NCBI GenBank assembly: GCA_016718805.1
Contig: JADKCP010000002.1
Coordinates: 1-64,000 of the forward strand
Reading direction: 5' to 3'
Length of the DNA: 64,000 nt
Origin: Bacteroidota bacterium
Lineage (GTDB): Bacteria; Bacteroidota; Bacteroidia; UBA4408
A program made the position numbers and the translations under genes. Below the pieces are notes generated by a model that saw nothing but the letters and a program-made list of their open reading frames with translations, was not told where the DNA came from and did no database searches. Positions 19,101-28,300 of the stretch are shown piece by piece. Within the stretch, counting starts at the first letter, position 1. Every line of letters begins with the position of its first letter.

Positions 19101-20459
19101 TTCGCCAAAAGCGGCACTGCTTCGGATTTTAGATGCGGAAACGAAAACTTCATTATCCATTTCTGATTGTGAAAGTTTGCCGATGGCTTTTCGCATTCCT
19201 AAATGGTGTAAAGTGGCTTCTACAATAATTACTGCACCGTCCACAATTAGACCAAAGTCAATTGCTCCTAAGCTCATTAGGTTGGCACTTACGCCAAATA
19301 CATTCATTAAGCCCAAAGCAAACAACATTGATAAAGGAATGGCAGAAGCTACAATCAACCCTGCACGAAGATTTCCAAGAAACAGAACTAAAACGAAGAT
19401 TACTATTAAAGCTCCTTCAATCAGGTTTTTTTCTACCGTTGAAATTGCACGGTTTACCAAATCAGTTCTATCTAAATAGGGTTCTATTACTACATCTTTT
19501 GGCAATGATTTTTGAATGGTTGACATTTTATCTTTAATACGGCTTACAACATCGGCACTATTTGCACCTTTTAGCATCATTACTACACCGCCTACTGCAT
19601 CTACTTCACCGTTGTAAGTCATTGCACCATATCGCACGGCACTGCCTAAATGCACTTCGGCAACATCTTTTATTAAAATAGGAATGCCGTTTGGATTTGT
19701 TTTTACCACAATGTTTTTGATGTCGTCAAACGAACCAATCAAACCCACACCACGAATAAAATAAGCGTTTGGTTTTTTGTCAATGTATGCCCCACCAGTG
19801 TTTTCGTTGTTCTTTTCTAAAGCAACAAAAATTTCGGGAATGGTTATTCCCATTGCAATAAGTCGGTCGGGATTTACCGCAACTTCATATTGTTTCATTT
19901 GTCCGCCAAAACTGTTTACCTCTGCAATTCCTGCTGTTCCGTAAAGCTGTCGGGCAACAATCCAGTCTTGCATTGTTCGCAAATCCATAGCTGTGTATTT
20001 GCTTTCGCTTCCCTTTTTTGGGTGAATAATGTATTGATACACTTCGCCCAAACCTGTGCTAACTGGTGCTAATTCTGGTGTGCCAACACCTTTGGGGATT
20101 TTGCTTTCGGCTTCCTTTAGTCGTTCGTTAATCAGTTGTCGGGCAAAGTAGATGTCCACTTTATCGTCAAACACAACGGTAATTACCGAAAGTCCGAAAC
20201 GGGAAATGCTCCGCAGTTCTTCTAAGTCGGGAAGGTTGGCAATGCTTTGTTCTATTGGGTAAGTTACCAACTGTTCAACCTCTTGTCCTGCAAGGGTTGG
20301 GCAAACCGTAATGATTTGCACTTGATTGTTGGTGATGTCGGGAACTGCATCAATAGGCAGTTTAGTTGCACTCCACACTCCCCAAACAATGAGTGCAAGT
20401 GTCATCAGTGCAATGATGAATTTATTTTTTATGCTGAACGCAATTATTTTGTCTAACAT
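16104..20459 (-). CDS. czcA: CzcA-type RND metal pump fused to a TolC-like outer-membrane factor
   Basis: At 1451 residues it is a fusion. Residues 1 to about 1035 form a heavy-metal RND pump (MLDKIIAFSIKNKFIIALMT, proton-relay segment LGAIDFGLIVDGAVIIVE, TM bundles at about 340-480 and 860-1030). After the last membrane helix and a second signal-like segment (ISTASILVFALLSFNVANA, about 1050) the rest is a TolC/CzcC-like channel of paired coiled coils (VDDAITTALKNNLELQSQQL ... AKVGFKSGDIGYIEYLQALQ). In one operon this supplies pump and channel, with CzcB as adaptor. The fused form is common in Bacteroidota; the internal signal-like segment suggests cleavage after export. Substrate is likely Zn, Cd, Co or Cu/Ag. 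Confidence 0.92.
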   Translation of the reverse strand: MLDKIIAFSIKNKFIIALMTLALIVWGVWSATKLPIDAVPDITNNQVQIITVCPTLAGQEVEQLVTYPIEQSIANLPDLEELRSISRFGLSVITVVFDDKVDIYFARQLINERLKEAESKIPKGVGTPELAPVSTGLGEVYQYIIHPKKGSESKYTAMDLRTMQDWIVARQLYGTAGIAEVNSFGGQMKQYEVAVNPDRLIAMGITIPEIFVALEKNNENTGGAYIDKKPNAYFIRGVGLIGSFDDIKNIVVKTNPNGIPILIKDVAEVHLGSAVRYGAMTYNGEVDAVGGVVMMLKGANSADVVSRIKDKMSTIQKSLPKDVVIEPYLDRTDLVNRAISTVEKNLIEGALIVIFVLVLFLGNLRAGLIVASAIPLSMLFALGLMNVFGVSANLMSLGAIDFGLIVDGAVIIVEATLHHLGMRKAIGKLSQSEMDNEVFVSASKIRSSAAFGEIIILIVYIPILTLVGIEGKMFSPMAQTVSFAIIGALILSLTYIPMMCAAFLSKNVSHKQTLSDRMMNFFQRIYAPLLEKAIRFKKVIVGVTVAVFVVSVFLFSKMGGEFIPTLQEGDFAFHCILPQGTSLSQSLETSMQASRLIKEFDEVKMVVGKTGAAEVPTDPMPPEATDMMIILKPQSEWKRDVSYDELAEEFEERLNTIPGVFFEKNQPIQMRFNELMTGIRQDVAVKIFGENMDTLLNYANKVNSVVQSVDGATEPSVERVAGLPQIVIKYNRSQIANYGLNIEDINHIVSTSFAGGSAGVVYENERKFELVVRLDSTHRNNIDDVSHLYIPTTNGTQIPLSQVAEIKMELGPAQISREDGKRRIVVGFNIKGRDVESVVTDIQKELNEKVKLPEGYYYTYGGTFENLQAASKRLMIALPVALALIFMLLYFTFSSVKQAALIYTAIPMSAIGGVFALLIRDMPFSISAGIGFIALFGVAVLNGIVLIGTFNQLEKDGMTDIIQRIKEGTKIRLRPVLMTATVASLGFLPMALSHGAGAEVQKPLATVVIGGLLTATFLTLFVLPLLYVLFSSKRKINISTASILVFALLSFNVANAQSPTTKSISVDDAITTALKNNLELQSQQLNVQSSTILKKSVFELPKTNVNFQFGQYNSINQDKAFQVSQSIPFPTYYSAKSSLYKAELQGSQLQQQATANEIKAQVQYWFYQLQYLQTTKKQLQSLDSLYNDFVSAAALRYKTGETNLLEKTTAETKRGQLSQLLKQNETDFATAYNSLKTLMNTSEDFTITVNENWQPLVLSSSFDTTLIANNPSLKVLYQQSVIAEQNKKLETASTLPDFNVGYFNQSLIGVQNINGADVNFDGSKRFQGFNVGISIPITFFSNASKIKSLDYKQQALQKEADNGKLILQTQLQNAFQQYSQNLSQYNYYKSTALPNAEIIISTAKVGFKSGDIGYIEYLQALQTATDVQLNYLQSINLINQSIVNINFLINK

Positions 20460-20492
20460 TTTTTAAATCAGTTTAATGAATGAATACAGGAT

Positions 20493-20548
20493 TACTTGCG
20501 GTGCGTTAGCACTGCAAGTAGTTTTGTTTTGTTCCGCGTTAGCGGAAC
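20493..20548. promoter_or_regulatory. Two adjacent hairpins in the DUF6660-czcA gap
   Basis: TACTTGC-(G)GTGC-GTTA-GCAC-(T)GCAAGTA (20493-20520) and GTTCCGC-GTTA-GCGGAAC (20531-20548). Both close on a GTTA loop flanked by C and G. They lie inside the operon, where they could stabilise or attenuate the downstream pump mRNA; no T-run follows on the transcribed strand, so simple termination is less likely. Confidence 0.6.
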
Positions 20549-20560
20549 ATCAGAAATTCA

Positions 20561-20881
20561 TTAACTGATTTTTGGCGGTTGCCAAATAGACAAATACACC
20601 TCTGAAACAAATGAGGCGTTGTAAATAGGGAATTTTTCTACTGAAACAGTGATATGCAGCGATAAGCTGTAAGAAACAAACGAACTGTTGAAAGATTGTC
20701 CGCAGCAAGCACACATACAAAAAGGTGAGCAATTCTCGGTGTCGCTGTCGTGGTCTGAATGGTCGGTAGTTGCAAATGTTGATTGGTCGGCACTCATATA
20801 ATTACAGTCGTCCTTGTCGCTGCACGGCATAACCGCCAAAGCCAACAAGTAAAAACTAAATAAGAGTGTAAAAATTTTCAT
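20561..20881 (-). CDS. DUF6660-type small Cys/His-rich exported protein
   Basis: From the start at 20881 the protein has about 106 residues: a signal peptide (MKIFTLLFSFYLLALAVMPC), then an Asp/His stretch TTDHSDHDSDTENCSPFCMC followed by ACCGQSF. It is a type seen directly upstream of czcCBA genes in Bacteroidota (DUF6660). The clustered cysteines and histidines suggest periplasmic metal binding. The upstream ATG at 20911 would place charged residues before the signal peptide and is disfavoured. It lies 45 bp after the Fur-type regulator and about 100 bp before the pump gene. Confidence 0.75.
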   Translation of the reverse strand: MKIFTLLFSFYLLALAVMPCSDKDDCNYMSADQSTFATTDHSDHDSDTENCSPFCMCACCGQSFNSSFVSYSLSLHITVSVEKFPIYNASFVSEVYLSIWQPPKIS

Positions 20882-20925
20882 CGTTGCAAATGTAACATAC
20901 CAAAACTGCAATTCAATTGCAAAGT

Positions 20926-21339
20926 CTAATTACAAGTATCACAAATACCTTTTAGAAGCAAATTTATTTCCTTCAAAATAAAGTTTTTAGGTAAACTCAT
21001 TGTTGGGATTACAGTTTCAGCAAGGCAAAAAGTTTGTTTGCAACGGGTACAATGAAAATGACTGTGCAAATCGTTAGGGCTACAAGTACAACCTTCTTGA
21101 CAAAGTGCATACTTAATAAGTCCTGTGCCATCTTCAATGGTATGAATAAGTTTATGTTTTAAGAATGTTTTAAGTGTTCTAAATAAGGTTGTATTATCTG
21201 CTCTATCAAAAAGTGCAGTTAGATCTTTATGACTAATAGCAAATTTTTGCTGGCTTAGTTTTTCTAAAACCAACAAACGCATAGCCGTAGGGTTAATGCC
21301 TTTTTGATGTAACTTGGTTTCTAAATTTGATGTAGTCAT
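20926..21339 (-). CDS. Fur/Zur-family metal-responsive repressor
   Basis: About 137 residues from MTTSNLETKLHQKG: winged helix (TAMRLLVLEKLSQQKFAISH, DNTTLFRTLKTFLKHKLIH) and dimerisation/metal domain with HSHFHCTRCKQTFC and the C-terminal CDTC, the usual paired CxxC structural zinc site. The ATG at 21339 gives a 10-bp gap after the Argonaute stop; the longer start at 21378 would overlap it by 29 bp and add an unlike leader. As the first gene of the metal operon it probably represses czc transcription until Zn or a related metal is in excess; its promoter would have to lie within the Argonaute 3' end, or it is read through from the defence operon. Confidence 0.85.
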   Translation of the reverse strand: MTTSNLETKLHQKGINPTAMRLLVLEKLSQQKFAISHKDLTALFDRADNTTLFRTLKTFLKHKLIHTIEDGTGLIKYALCQEGCTCSPNDLHSHFHCTRCKQTFCLAETVIPTMSLPKNFILKEINLLLKGICDTCN

Positions 21340-21349
21340 AATTATAAGG

Positions 21350-23413
21350 TTACAAAAACCAAAGATTGCTTTTCCCAAAGTCGGGTAAATTATCCTCCTG
21401 AAAATGGGGGTAAATTTCTGCCACCATTTCGGGGTACTTGGTTGTTACTGGTAAATTCTGTTGGCTGATGCTTTTCCAATACATTCGGCTGAACTGATAT
21501 ACTTGGTCTATCAATTCTCTTACTACTTCTACATCTTCAACCAATTCAGCTTTTGTGGCTGTTATTGATACCTTGATAGGGAAATGATAATCTTTCGGGA
21601 ATAGCTTGCTATCCTCTGCATATCGTGTATTGTTGAATAGTAAGTAAGAATTGTAACCAACTTTTACATATCTGCCACTACGAGGCATTCTACCCGGACT
21701 GCCCAAATCAAAACCTAATAACTCTTTGCTATCGGTTTTATTGATGGTTACTACAATTACTGGCAAATCCTTTTCACCCAAATTGTCTAACATTTTGAGG
21801 ATGGGTTGTAACTCCTTCTTATCGGATATTTCTTTGTAAAAATGTATGATTACTCTTTTGGCTGTTTGGTTCTTTTCTATGAATTTCTCAACTGCATTGC
21901 TTATTGATCCTGCCAATAAATCGGTTTCATCTTCTCTAAAACAGTCAAAGTTTTCAAATACACCTTCATTGCTAAAACAAAAGGCACTGCCTACAAACCT
22001 ATGTGCTGAACCTTGTGGTTTAAATGCTCCTACACCTATTATTATTTCATCTTCCTTTACTCTTGCCAAACGCCACGGAATACCGCCTATTTTAGCCAAT
22101 AACGCCACATAAATATTAGGTATGAAGTAGTAAAAATCTTCTTTGCTTAAATGCTCTTTGTAAAGCACCTGTGAGGATATGCCTTTATTCAATAACAGTT
22201 CTTTGATTTTGTAATAAGCAAAGTGCTGTGGGTGGTCTTTTTCGGTTTTTGATATGGGGCTAATGTATATGGCCACAAATCTTGAACTGGTATCGTTAAA
22301 CTCTTTTAATTGCTCGGCTACTTCTTCAAAAATAGTTTCCTTTTTTTCAAATACTATTCTTTTAGACTTATCTATGCTAAGGGTTTGATTGATGTAATTT
22401 TGAAGGTTTGTTATATGCTTTTCAACCTTATTTACAGGCTTATGCCAACCGTTTATAAAGTAATCATACAAAGTGTCTTTTATGTATTCGCCATCGTCTT
22501 TATGATAAATGAAAAACAGTTTAACGTGGTCTTCGGTAAATGCTTTTAATGGTTTGTGTTTCCAAATGCCATATCCTGGGTTTACTTCTGTTTTACCACC
22601 TTTAAACTCCAATAGGTTTGAGTTCTGATGTGTTTCAAATACTTTGTTGTTGGGTACTTTGTAGAAACCATCTTTATTGAGCTTGAACATTGCTTTAAAA
22701 GCATCTGTATTGAGATAGGCATTATAGAAGTTCTCTAAGTGCTTTAAGTAGATTGGGAAGCGGTTTTCTTTTTTCAGTTCCTCTTTCTCAATGATAAATT
22801 CTTTCTTTAGTGTATTGCTTAAAATTGGGTACAGTGTTTCTTGGTTCTGCCTTAAATCTTCTGGCATCTTCTCATACTTATACACTGTGCCGTTACAATT
22901 GACAAGGTTGTATTTGGTGGTATCAAAATCTGCTATTTCAGAAATGCTCTTGTGTAATATTTTTGAAGTGCCATTGTATGCAACTACAAATTCATAACCG
23001 TTTGCGGTAACTTGGTTGAATTGGACTTTTATAGTAAAGTTGTTGTAAAGCTGATATACTTTGTTTTTGTGCAATGGGTCTTTAAACCATACTTCAATAT
23101 CATCTACATAATTCGGAAACACAATTGCACCTTCAATGCTCTTGAAATAATTAAATACCAAATGGCGGAAATAGTGGAGTGAAAAGTTTATAGCATCTGC
23201 AAACTTTATTTCTGTGGTAATTGCTCCTTCTCGTGGTGCTTGGAAATCAGTATAGTAATTCTTAAACTTTGCTTCTCTGCCTTCGGGGAAGGTTTCCATA
23301 ATTTTACCCCAGTAAATAGGTGCAAAGCCTCTTTGCTTCTCACCATAGAATGAGAAAGTGCCTTTGGTTGCTACTGGTGTAAATGGAATGATATTTAATT
23401 GAATTTGCTGCAT
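21350..23413 (-). CDS. Long prokaryotic Argonaute with degenerate PIWI catalytic site
   Basis: This 687-residue protein ends in recognisable MID and PIWI domains. MID: HPQHFAYYKIKELLLNKGIS (about 393-412), SSQVLYKE, then NIYVALLAKIGGIPWRL (about 433-449), matching the YK...Q...N...K pocket that holds the guide 5' end and the NxxxKxGGxPW signature. PIWI: EDEIIIGVGAFKP (about 455-467), RVIIHFYKEISD (about 518-529) and the C-terminal PVTTKYPEMVAEIYPHF (about 655-671). In active Argonautes the first strand ends in Asp (IGID/IGVD) and the second in H-R-D-G; here they are GVG and HFYK, so slicing is unlikely. The N-terminal 390 residues should hold N and PAZ-like parts, not resolved by eye. Length and lost catalysis fit the long-B class. 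It follows an ATPase gene by 18 bp in a methyltransferase/helicase operon. Confidence 0.85.
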   Translation of the reverse strand: MQQIQLNIIPFTPVATKGTFSFYGEKQRGFAPIYWGKIMETFPEGREAKFKNYYTDFQAPREGAITTEIKFADAINFSLHYFRHLVFNYFKSIEGAIVFPNYVDDIEVWFKDPLHKNKVYQLYNNFTIKVQFNQVTANGYEFVVAYNGTSKILHKSISEIADFDTTKYNLVNCNGTVYKYEKMPEDLRQNQETLYPILSNTLKKEFIIEKEELKKENRFPIYLKHLENFYNAYLNTDAFKAMFKLNKDGFYKVPNNKVFETHQNSNLLEFKGGKTEVNPGYGIWKHKPLKAFTEDHVKLFFIYHKDDGEYIKDTLYDYFINGWHKPVNKVEKHITNLQNYINQTLSIDKSKRIVFEKKETIFEEVAEQLKEFNDTSSRFVAIYISPISKTEKDHPQHFAYYKIKELLLNKGISSQVLYKEHLSKEDFYYFIPNIYVALLAKIGGIPWRLARVKEDEIIIGVGAFKPQGSAHRFVGSAFCFSNEGVFENFDCFREDETDLLAGSISNAVEKFIEKNQTAKRVIIHFYKEISDKKELQPILKMLDNLGEKDLPVIVVTINKTDSKELLGFDLGSPGRMPRSGRYVKVGYNSYLLFNNTRYAEDSKLFPKDYHFPIKVSITATKAELVEDVEVVRELIDQVYQFSRMYWKSISQQNLPVTTKYPEMVAEIYPHFQEDNLPDFGKSNLWFL

Positions 23414-23431
23414 TGACTATTTCATTGTTTT

Positions 23432-25312
23432 TTAAATAATTGGCAGTGCATTTAAAGCTGTACCATCTGCTTTTTTATACAGTATTTCCCAGTTGGGAAT
23501 AACAGCAATTTGAAAAGCATTATGCTCTGCTATTTGTGTGTATAATTCTGCAAGTGGCAAATCTTTGTAATGATTGAATTTTTTATCTTCTTTTAAAATG
23601 TTGTTTTCAAATTCTCGTATCTGTGTAGATTCTGATTTGCATACAGTAAACTTTGTATCTGCACCGTCTTTGAACCAAAACATTTCTTCTAACAGCCTTA
23701 CATCAATTTCATAATAAATAGTTGCATTTTTAACCAATGTAAGTGTAACAAGTTGTCCTGTTTTAAGATGTACTTTAAACTCTGCATTTGAAAACGCTGT
23801 TTCTAAATCATCTAAAGTTTTAATAACAGCTTTAATCTCCCCCTTGTGCCTTTGTACACCACGTTCTGTATGAGATAGTGGGTTTAGTAATATTTTAACG
23901 TACTGCTTTAAATCCACTAAACAAGCCACCACAATAGGCTGGCTAATTTTTTGGAAAAAAATCACAGCCCTGTTGAGCATTGAATCTAAAGTATAGTTAC
24001 TGTTTGGCTCTTCTTTATCAATGTTAGCATAAAGATGCTGTGGCAGGTATTTCTCTAACAGTTTTTCGGTATGCTTTCGTAAATAATTTACTGATGCCGG
24101 ATAATCACTTTCTGCCAAATGGTATAAGGCTCTTGACAATTCGGTTTCATCTTCAAAAAGTCGTGGTTTTGGAATGGCTGCTACTTTTTCGTTTACATAA
24201 AACTCCCAAAATTTCCAATTAGCCTTGAATGTGCTGTGTTCTATTTTATGCTTTGCAATATTGAAAAACTGTTTATCGTGGGTAAAGATTAATAGCTGAT
24301 AATTGGTCTGATATTCTTTAAATAATAGCCTTAAAACAACTTCTCTGTTGCTCATATCCAAACTAATCAACAAATCGTCTAATGCCAATACATTCAATTT
24401 GTCGGCTAATAAACGTCTTTCTAATATTCCTAATCTTATGGCTAAACCAATGGCGGTTTTCTTTGCTTCATTTAAAAAAGAATGAGGTTTTTTTACAACA
24501 TCTACCAAACCATTGTACCGCCTTACTTTCAAAAATATTTGAGGCATTGTTTCTCTGTAGTCTGAATTTCTGTTAGAAACTTCAAAATCATATTCCCTAA
24601 AAGCTAACTCAATTTCTATGTCCAAATTAAACCCATCGGGGTCTTGCAAAATTTGATTGGCTTTTGTGGTTACATTACCCAACAAGGTTGCCAACTGAAT
24701 ATTGAAAGCATTTTTAAGGTTGTTTTTATTGATATAGGTTGTTGATTGGGGGTTTGGATATTTTTGTGTTTTACCAACAAGGGTTTTTACCAATGGCTTT
24801 TTTAGTTCTTCCCAAGCATCGTTAAAGAAAGCATACGTGTAAGGTGCAACAGGATTGAATTGTAAATAGCGGAAAATTTCCTCTTCAAACATTTCAAACA
24901 AAACAGGATCATCTCTATGGTAAAAGCTAAGGAAACTTGCCAATACTTGATAATTTATAAAATCGCTACTTACTGCACTCAACTGCACCTTTATATCCCC
25001 TATTACACTATAATCAGCTAAAGCAATTTTGTGAGCTGTGCCATCATCCAATATCATTTGAATAAAAGCAGGGTCGCCTGTGGGCTTGTGTATGTTTAAT
25101 AGGTTCTTTTCGTGGTTTTCAGTAAAGTAATTATCAATTCCTTGTTGATCTTTGTAGCTGCATTGCAATAATGTATAAATAGCCCAATAGATAGAAGATT
25201 TTCCGCTACCATTTTCGCCCCAAATCAGCACATTTTTACTGTCGATATTCAGCTTGTTATCTGTATCGGTAAAGAATTTAAAATTGTGCAGTTGTAGTTC
25301 TTTAATCTTCAT
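23432..25312 (-). CDS. SMC/RecF-like P-loop ATPase of the Argonaute operon
   Basis: The N-terminus is typical of RecF/SMC/OLD-type ATPases: IKELQLHNFKFF then Walker A WGENGSGKSS (31-40). A signature-like helix SFLNEAKKTAIGLAIRLGIL (about 285-300) and Walker B NVLALDDLLISLDMSNRE (about 305-323) with QLLIFTHDKQFF follow. The ATPase halves are separated by only about 240 residues without long coiled coils, so it is a compact version. The C-terminal 230 residues (HTEKLLEKYLPQHL, LLNPLSHTERGVQRHKGEI) form a helical domain of unknown role. No nuclease (Toprim) motif is visible. Its start overlaps the methyltransferase stop and it precedes the Argonaute by 18 bp, so it is probably a partner of one or both. 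Confidence 0.8.
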   Translation of the reverse strand: MKIKELQLHNFKFFTDTDNKLNIDSKNVLIWGENGSGKSSIYWAIYTLLQCSYKDQQGIDNYFTENHEKNLLNIHKPTGDPAFIQMILDDGTAHKIALADYSVIGDIKVQLSAVSSDFINYQVLASFLSFYHRDDPVLFEMFEEEIFRYLQFNPVAPYTYAFFNDAWEELKKPLVKTLVGKTQKYPNPQSTTYINKNNLKNAFNIQLATLLGNVTTKANQILQDPDGFNLDIEIELAFREYDFEVSNRNSDYRETMPQIFLKVRRYNGLVDVVKKPHSFLNEAKKTAIGLAIRLGILERRLLADKLNVLALDDLLISLDMSNREVVLRLLFKEYQTNYQLLIFTHDKQFFNIAKHKIEHSTFKANWKFWEFYVNEKVAAIPKPRLFEDETELSRALYHLAESDYPASVNYLRKHTEKLLEKYLPQHLYANIDKEEPNSNYTLDSMLNRAVIFFQKISQPIVVACLVDLKQYVKILLNPLSHTERGVQRHKGEIKAVIKTLDDLETAFSNAEFKVHLKTGQLVTLTLVKNATIYYEIDVRLLEEMFWFKDGADTKFTVCKSESTQIREFENNILKEDKKFNHYKDLPLAELYTQIAEHNAFQIAVIPNWEILYKKADGTALNALPII

Positions 25313-28300
25313 TAGCTGATGGTTGCGTTTATAATGCCTACAATATCTTTGCTTACAATATTTGCTTTTAGCAACACACTACGAATGGGGCTTTTTTGCT
25401 CTTGTATGCTATGGTAAAACTTTACTACTGTTTCAATATCTTCATCGGTAAACTCTTCTGAAATGGGCTTTATATCTTCCAAATGCTGCAATACTTTTAA
25501 CTCTTGCATTTCAGGTTCATTGCCAAAATACAATTCGTAAAAAGCCTGGTCTATTACTTCCTCAAATGAGTGAATGATTAAATCGTTGCCAATGTATTTT
25601 ATTAATTGCTCTTTCCGTGGCTGATGCACCAACAAAATATAATCTACCAGTGTGGCAAAGATTTGTTGTTTATCTGTGGTTACAATTGGGATTTCCAATA
25701 AAGGCTCTTTGTCTATTTGGTAATTGTTGCCTTGCATTTTGCCTTTGTTTTTTAACCAAAAGGCTATGAGCTTGCTATTAAGTAAGGCAGTGAGAAATTT
25801 AAGATTTACTCTTTCGGTCTTAATAATATTAAATGCCATCATTACATAGGCACTTTGTTTAGAGTAAATAAATGTTGGTCTATCACACTTTCTAACGCTT
25901 AGTATTTTTTCTCCTTCCTCAAAATAAAACTCATCTCTTGGCCAATGTAAATGGAAGAAATCTAATGTGCCTTTTTGGTTTTCTCTTCTTTCTTCCATTA
26001 TCGGCTTGAACTTGGCTAAATGTTCAATTAAACTGGGTGCATCATTTTTGTAGTTCTTCTTTGTAATATAGATTATCTCTGTTTCGTAATTATCAATGAA
26101 CTTGTATCTATGCACTTCATTAGGTTCAAAAATTGGCTTTACATACTTTTTTTCAATTTCATCTAATGCGTCAAATGTTCCCTTTTTTACAACAAATACA
26201 CCATCGCCTACTTCAATTTTGTTATTCAAAACATCCTCTTTAGAGAACCGTTTAAAATTCCTTGTGTTAACAACATCAGGATTCGGAACAATACCTTGTG
26301 CAACTTCTTTTTCAGTGAGTTTTATATATTCTACACTTTGAATTTTCTTTAAAATATTGTCGTTAATATCGTTGGCAAAAGTGATGTAGCCATCTACATA
26401 ATTGGCTGGTACAAATTCAAATTGTAGTTTTTCAAAGTTTTCGTGTTGTGCAACATTTTCTGATTGCAGGAAATAATCTAAAAAGGTTTTATCAATATTA
26501 TCCACCAAAAGCCTTGCATACTTGGTGGTATATTGTGTTGGTGGTGTGGCGGTTTTTTTTACTACATAAATCATAGTTTGAATACCGGCACTTTGAAATA
26601 CTTTATAGTTGCCAAAATCAATAAAGGAAAGCATTTCGGTTTCCTGTACTATTTTGTTGCGTAGCTTGGCAGCACCACTACTGGTAATCCAATTGCTTTG
26701 TGCTATAAAACATTGTATACCTCCATTGTCTTTAAGCATATCTATACAGAAGCAAGCAAAGAAGTACCAAATATCCATTTTGCCCATATAGTAGGCACTA
26801 TCTCTTATGCCATCAAAAGCACTTTTGTTGGTGTATTCTTTTATGTAAGGTGGGTTACCAATAATGATGTCGAACTTGCCGTTATCAAACACATCTTTAA
26901 AGTAGGTATGCCATAAAAAATAGGGTCTTTCTTTTTCCTGATGTTCCCAACGGTTTAAGCGGTTTAAAATATCCACCAAATGAGCAATTTTGTATTCTAA
27001 AAACTCAATTTCCTTATTCAGTTTTTCAATGGCTTTTTGTTTCTTATCCTGAATGCCTTTAGGGTCGTAAGCATAAATTGTATTAGCTTTTAAATGGCTT
27101 TGTTTTTCTGCTAACTTATCTTGATACTTTATTTTATCTAATGCAAATTTAGCTTTTAGCTTGCCTTCAATAATTGCATTGATTTTTTTCTTTACTTCTT
27201 TTTTAGACTTGTATTTATGTGATTTATCAACTTTAAAATCGAAGTATAAATCTAACAGGCTTTGAAACTCCTCTTTGGTAGTGCTATCAAAAACAAATAC
27301 ACTTTGATTTCTGCCGAAGCCTACTAATTCTACCTGTCCATTGTGTGCTGTAATAATTTCATTGTCGGTATCTTCTTTCAATAAACTACTCAAATCCACA
27401 TCCTCAAATTTTTCTAAGATGCTATTTCCTTGCATAATTTTATAGTCAAGATTTGGCAAAGGTTGTGGCACATCTTCATCTACCACCAGAGCCAACCAAA
27501 AACGCAAACGGGCTATGTCCACCGCTCCACGTTCCAAATCCACACCATAAATACTTTTTTGTATGATGTCTTTTTTAGTTTTGGCTTCGTTGAACTTTTT
27601 AGTTGGATTTATAGCATTGTGCAAATTGTGTAAGGCAGTATAAATAACTTTTAAAACACCCATAGGGAATGCACCTGAACCAATGGCAGGGTCGCAAACT
27701 TTTACTTCCTTTAATAGCTTCTCAATTTTGCTATGCTCTTTTATGATATAATCAGAAACTACATTGGCTTTAATAAACTCCTCCACATCAGAAGAGTAGT
27801 AATTCAGATTGTGGTTGAGGTACTCAATGATGCTTTGTTGGCTCATATAATGTACCACTTCTTTAGGGGTGTAGTATGCTCCTTTATCTCTATTGTCTTC
27901 AAGTAGATTTTCAAAAATATGACCCAACATTTCGGGATCAATACCTACTTCGTGGTCTTCGGGGCTGTTTTCATCAATAGTAAAATTGTATTGCTCCAAA
28001 AACTCAAATAGATTTTCAAATAACTTTTCGGGAAAATCAATTGCATTTCCTTTGGGAAAATCATCATCAAACAAACCACCATTTAAGTATGGAACACTTC
28101 TGTTTACTCCATCTGCAAAAGGTGATTTTTTATCAATTAAGAAAACAAAGTTTACCCTGTTTTCATTGTTGAGTGTATTGTAAAATAGCTCGGTTAAATA
28201 TTTGCTGTGAAATTTGGATTGATGTTTAGCTTCTCTGAATAACTTATGAATAAAATCTGCATAACCACTTTTCCAAACAACATCTTTACCTGAAGCTGGT

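Noticed and set aside
21350..23413. Argonaute-like protein as a member of the PIWI-RE family
   Set aside because: It has the standard MID signature (AKIGGIPW) and the usual long-Argonaute length, and lacks the DinG-type helicase neighbour reported for PIWI-RE cassettes.
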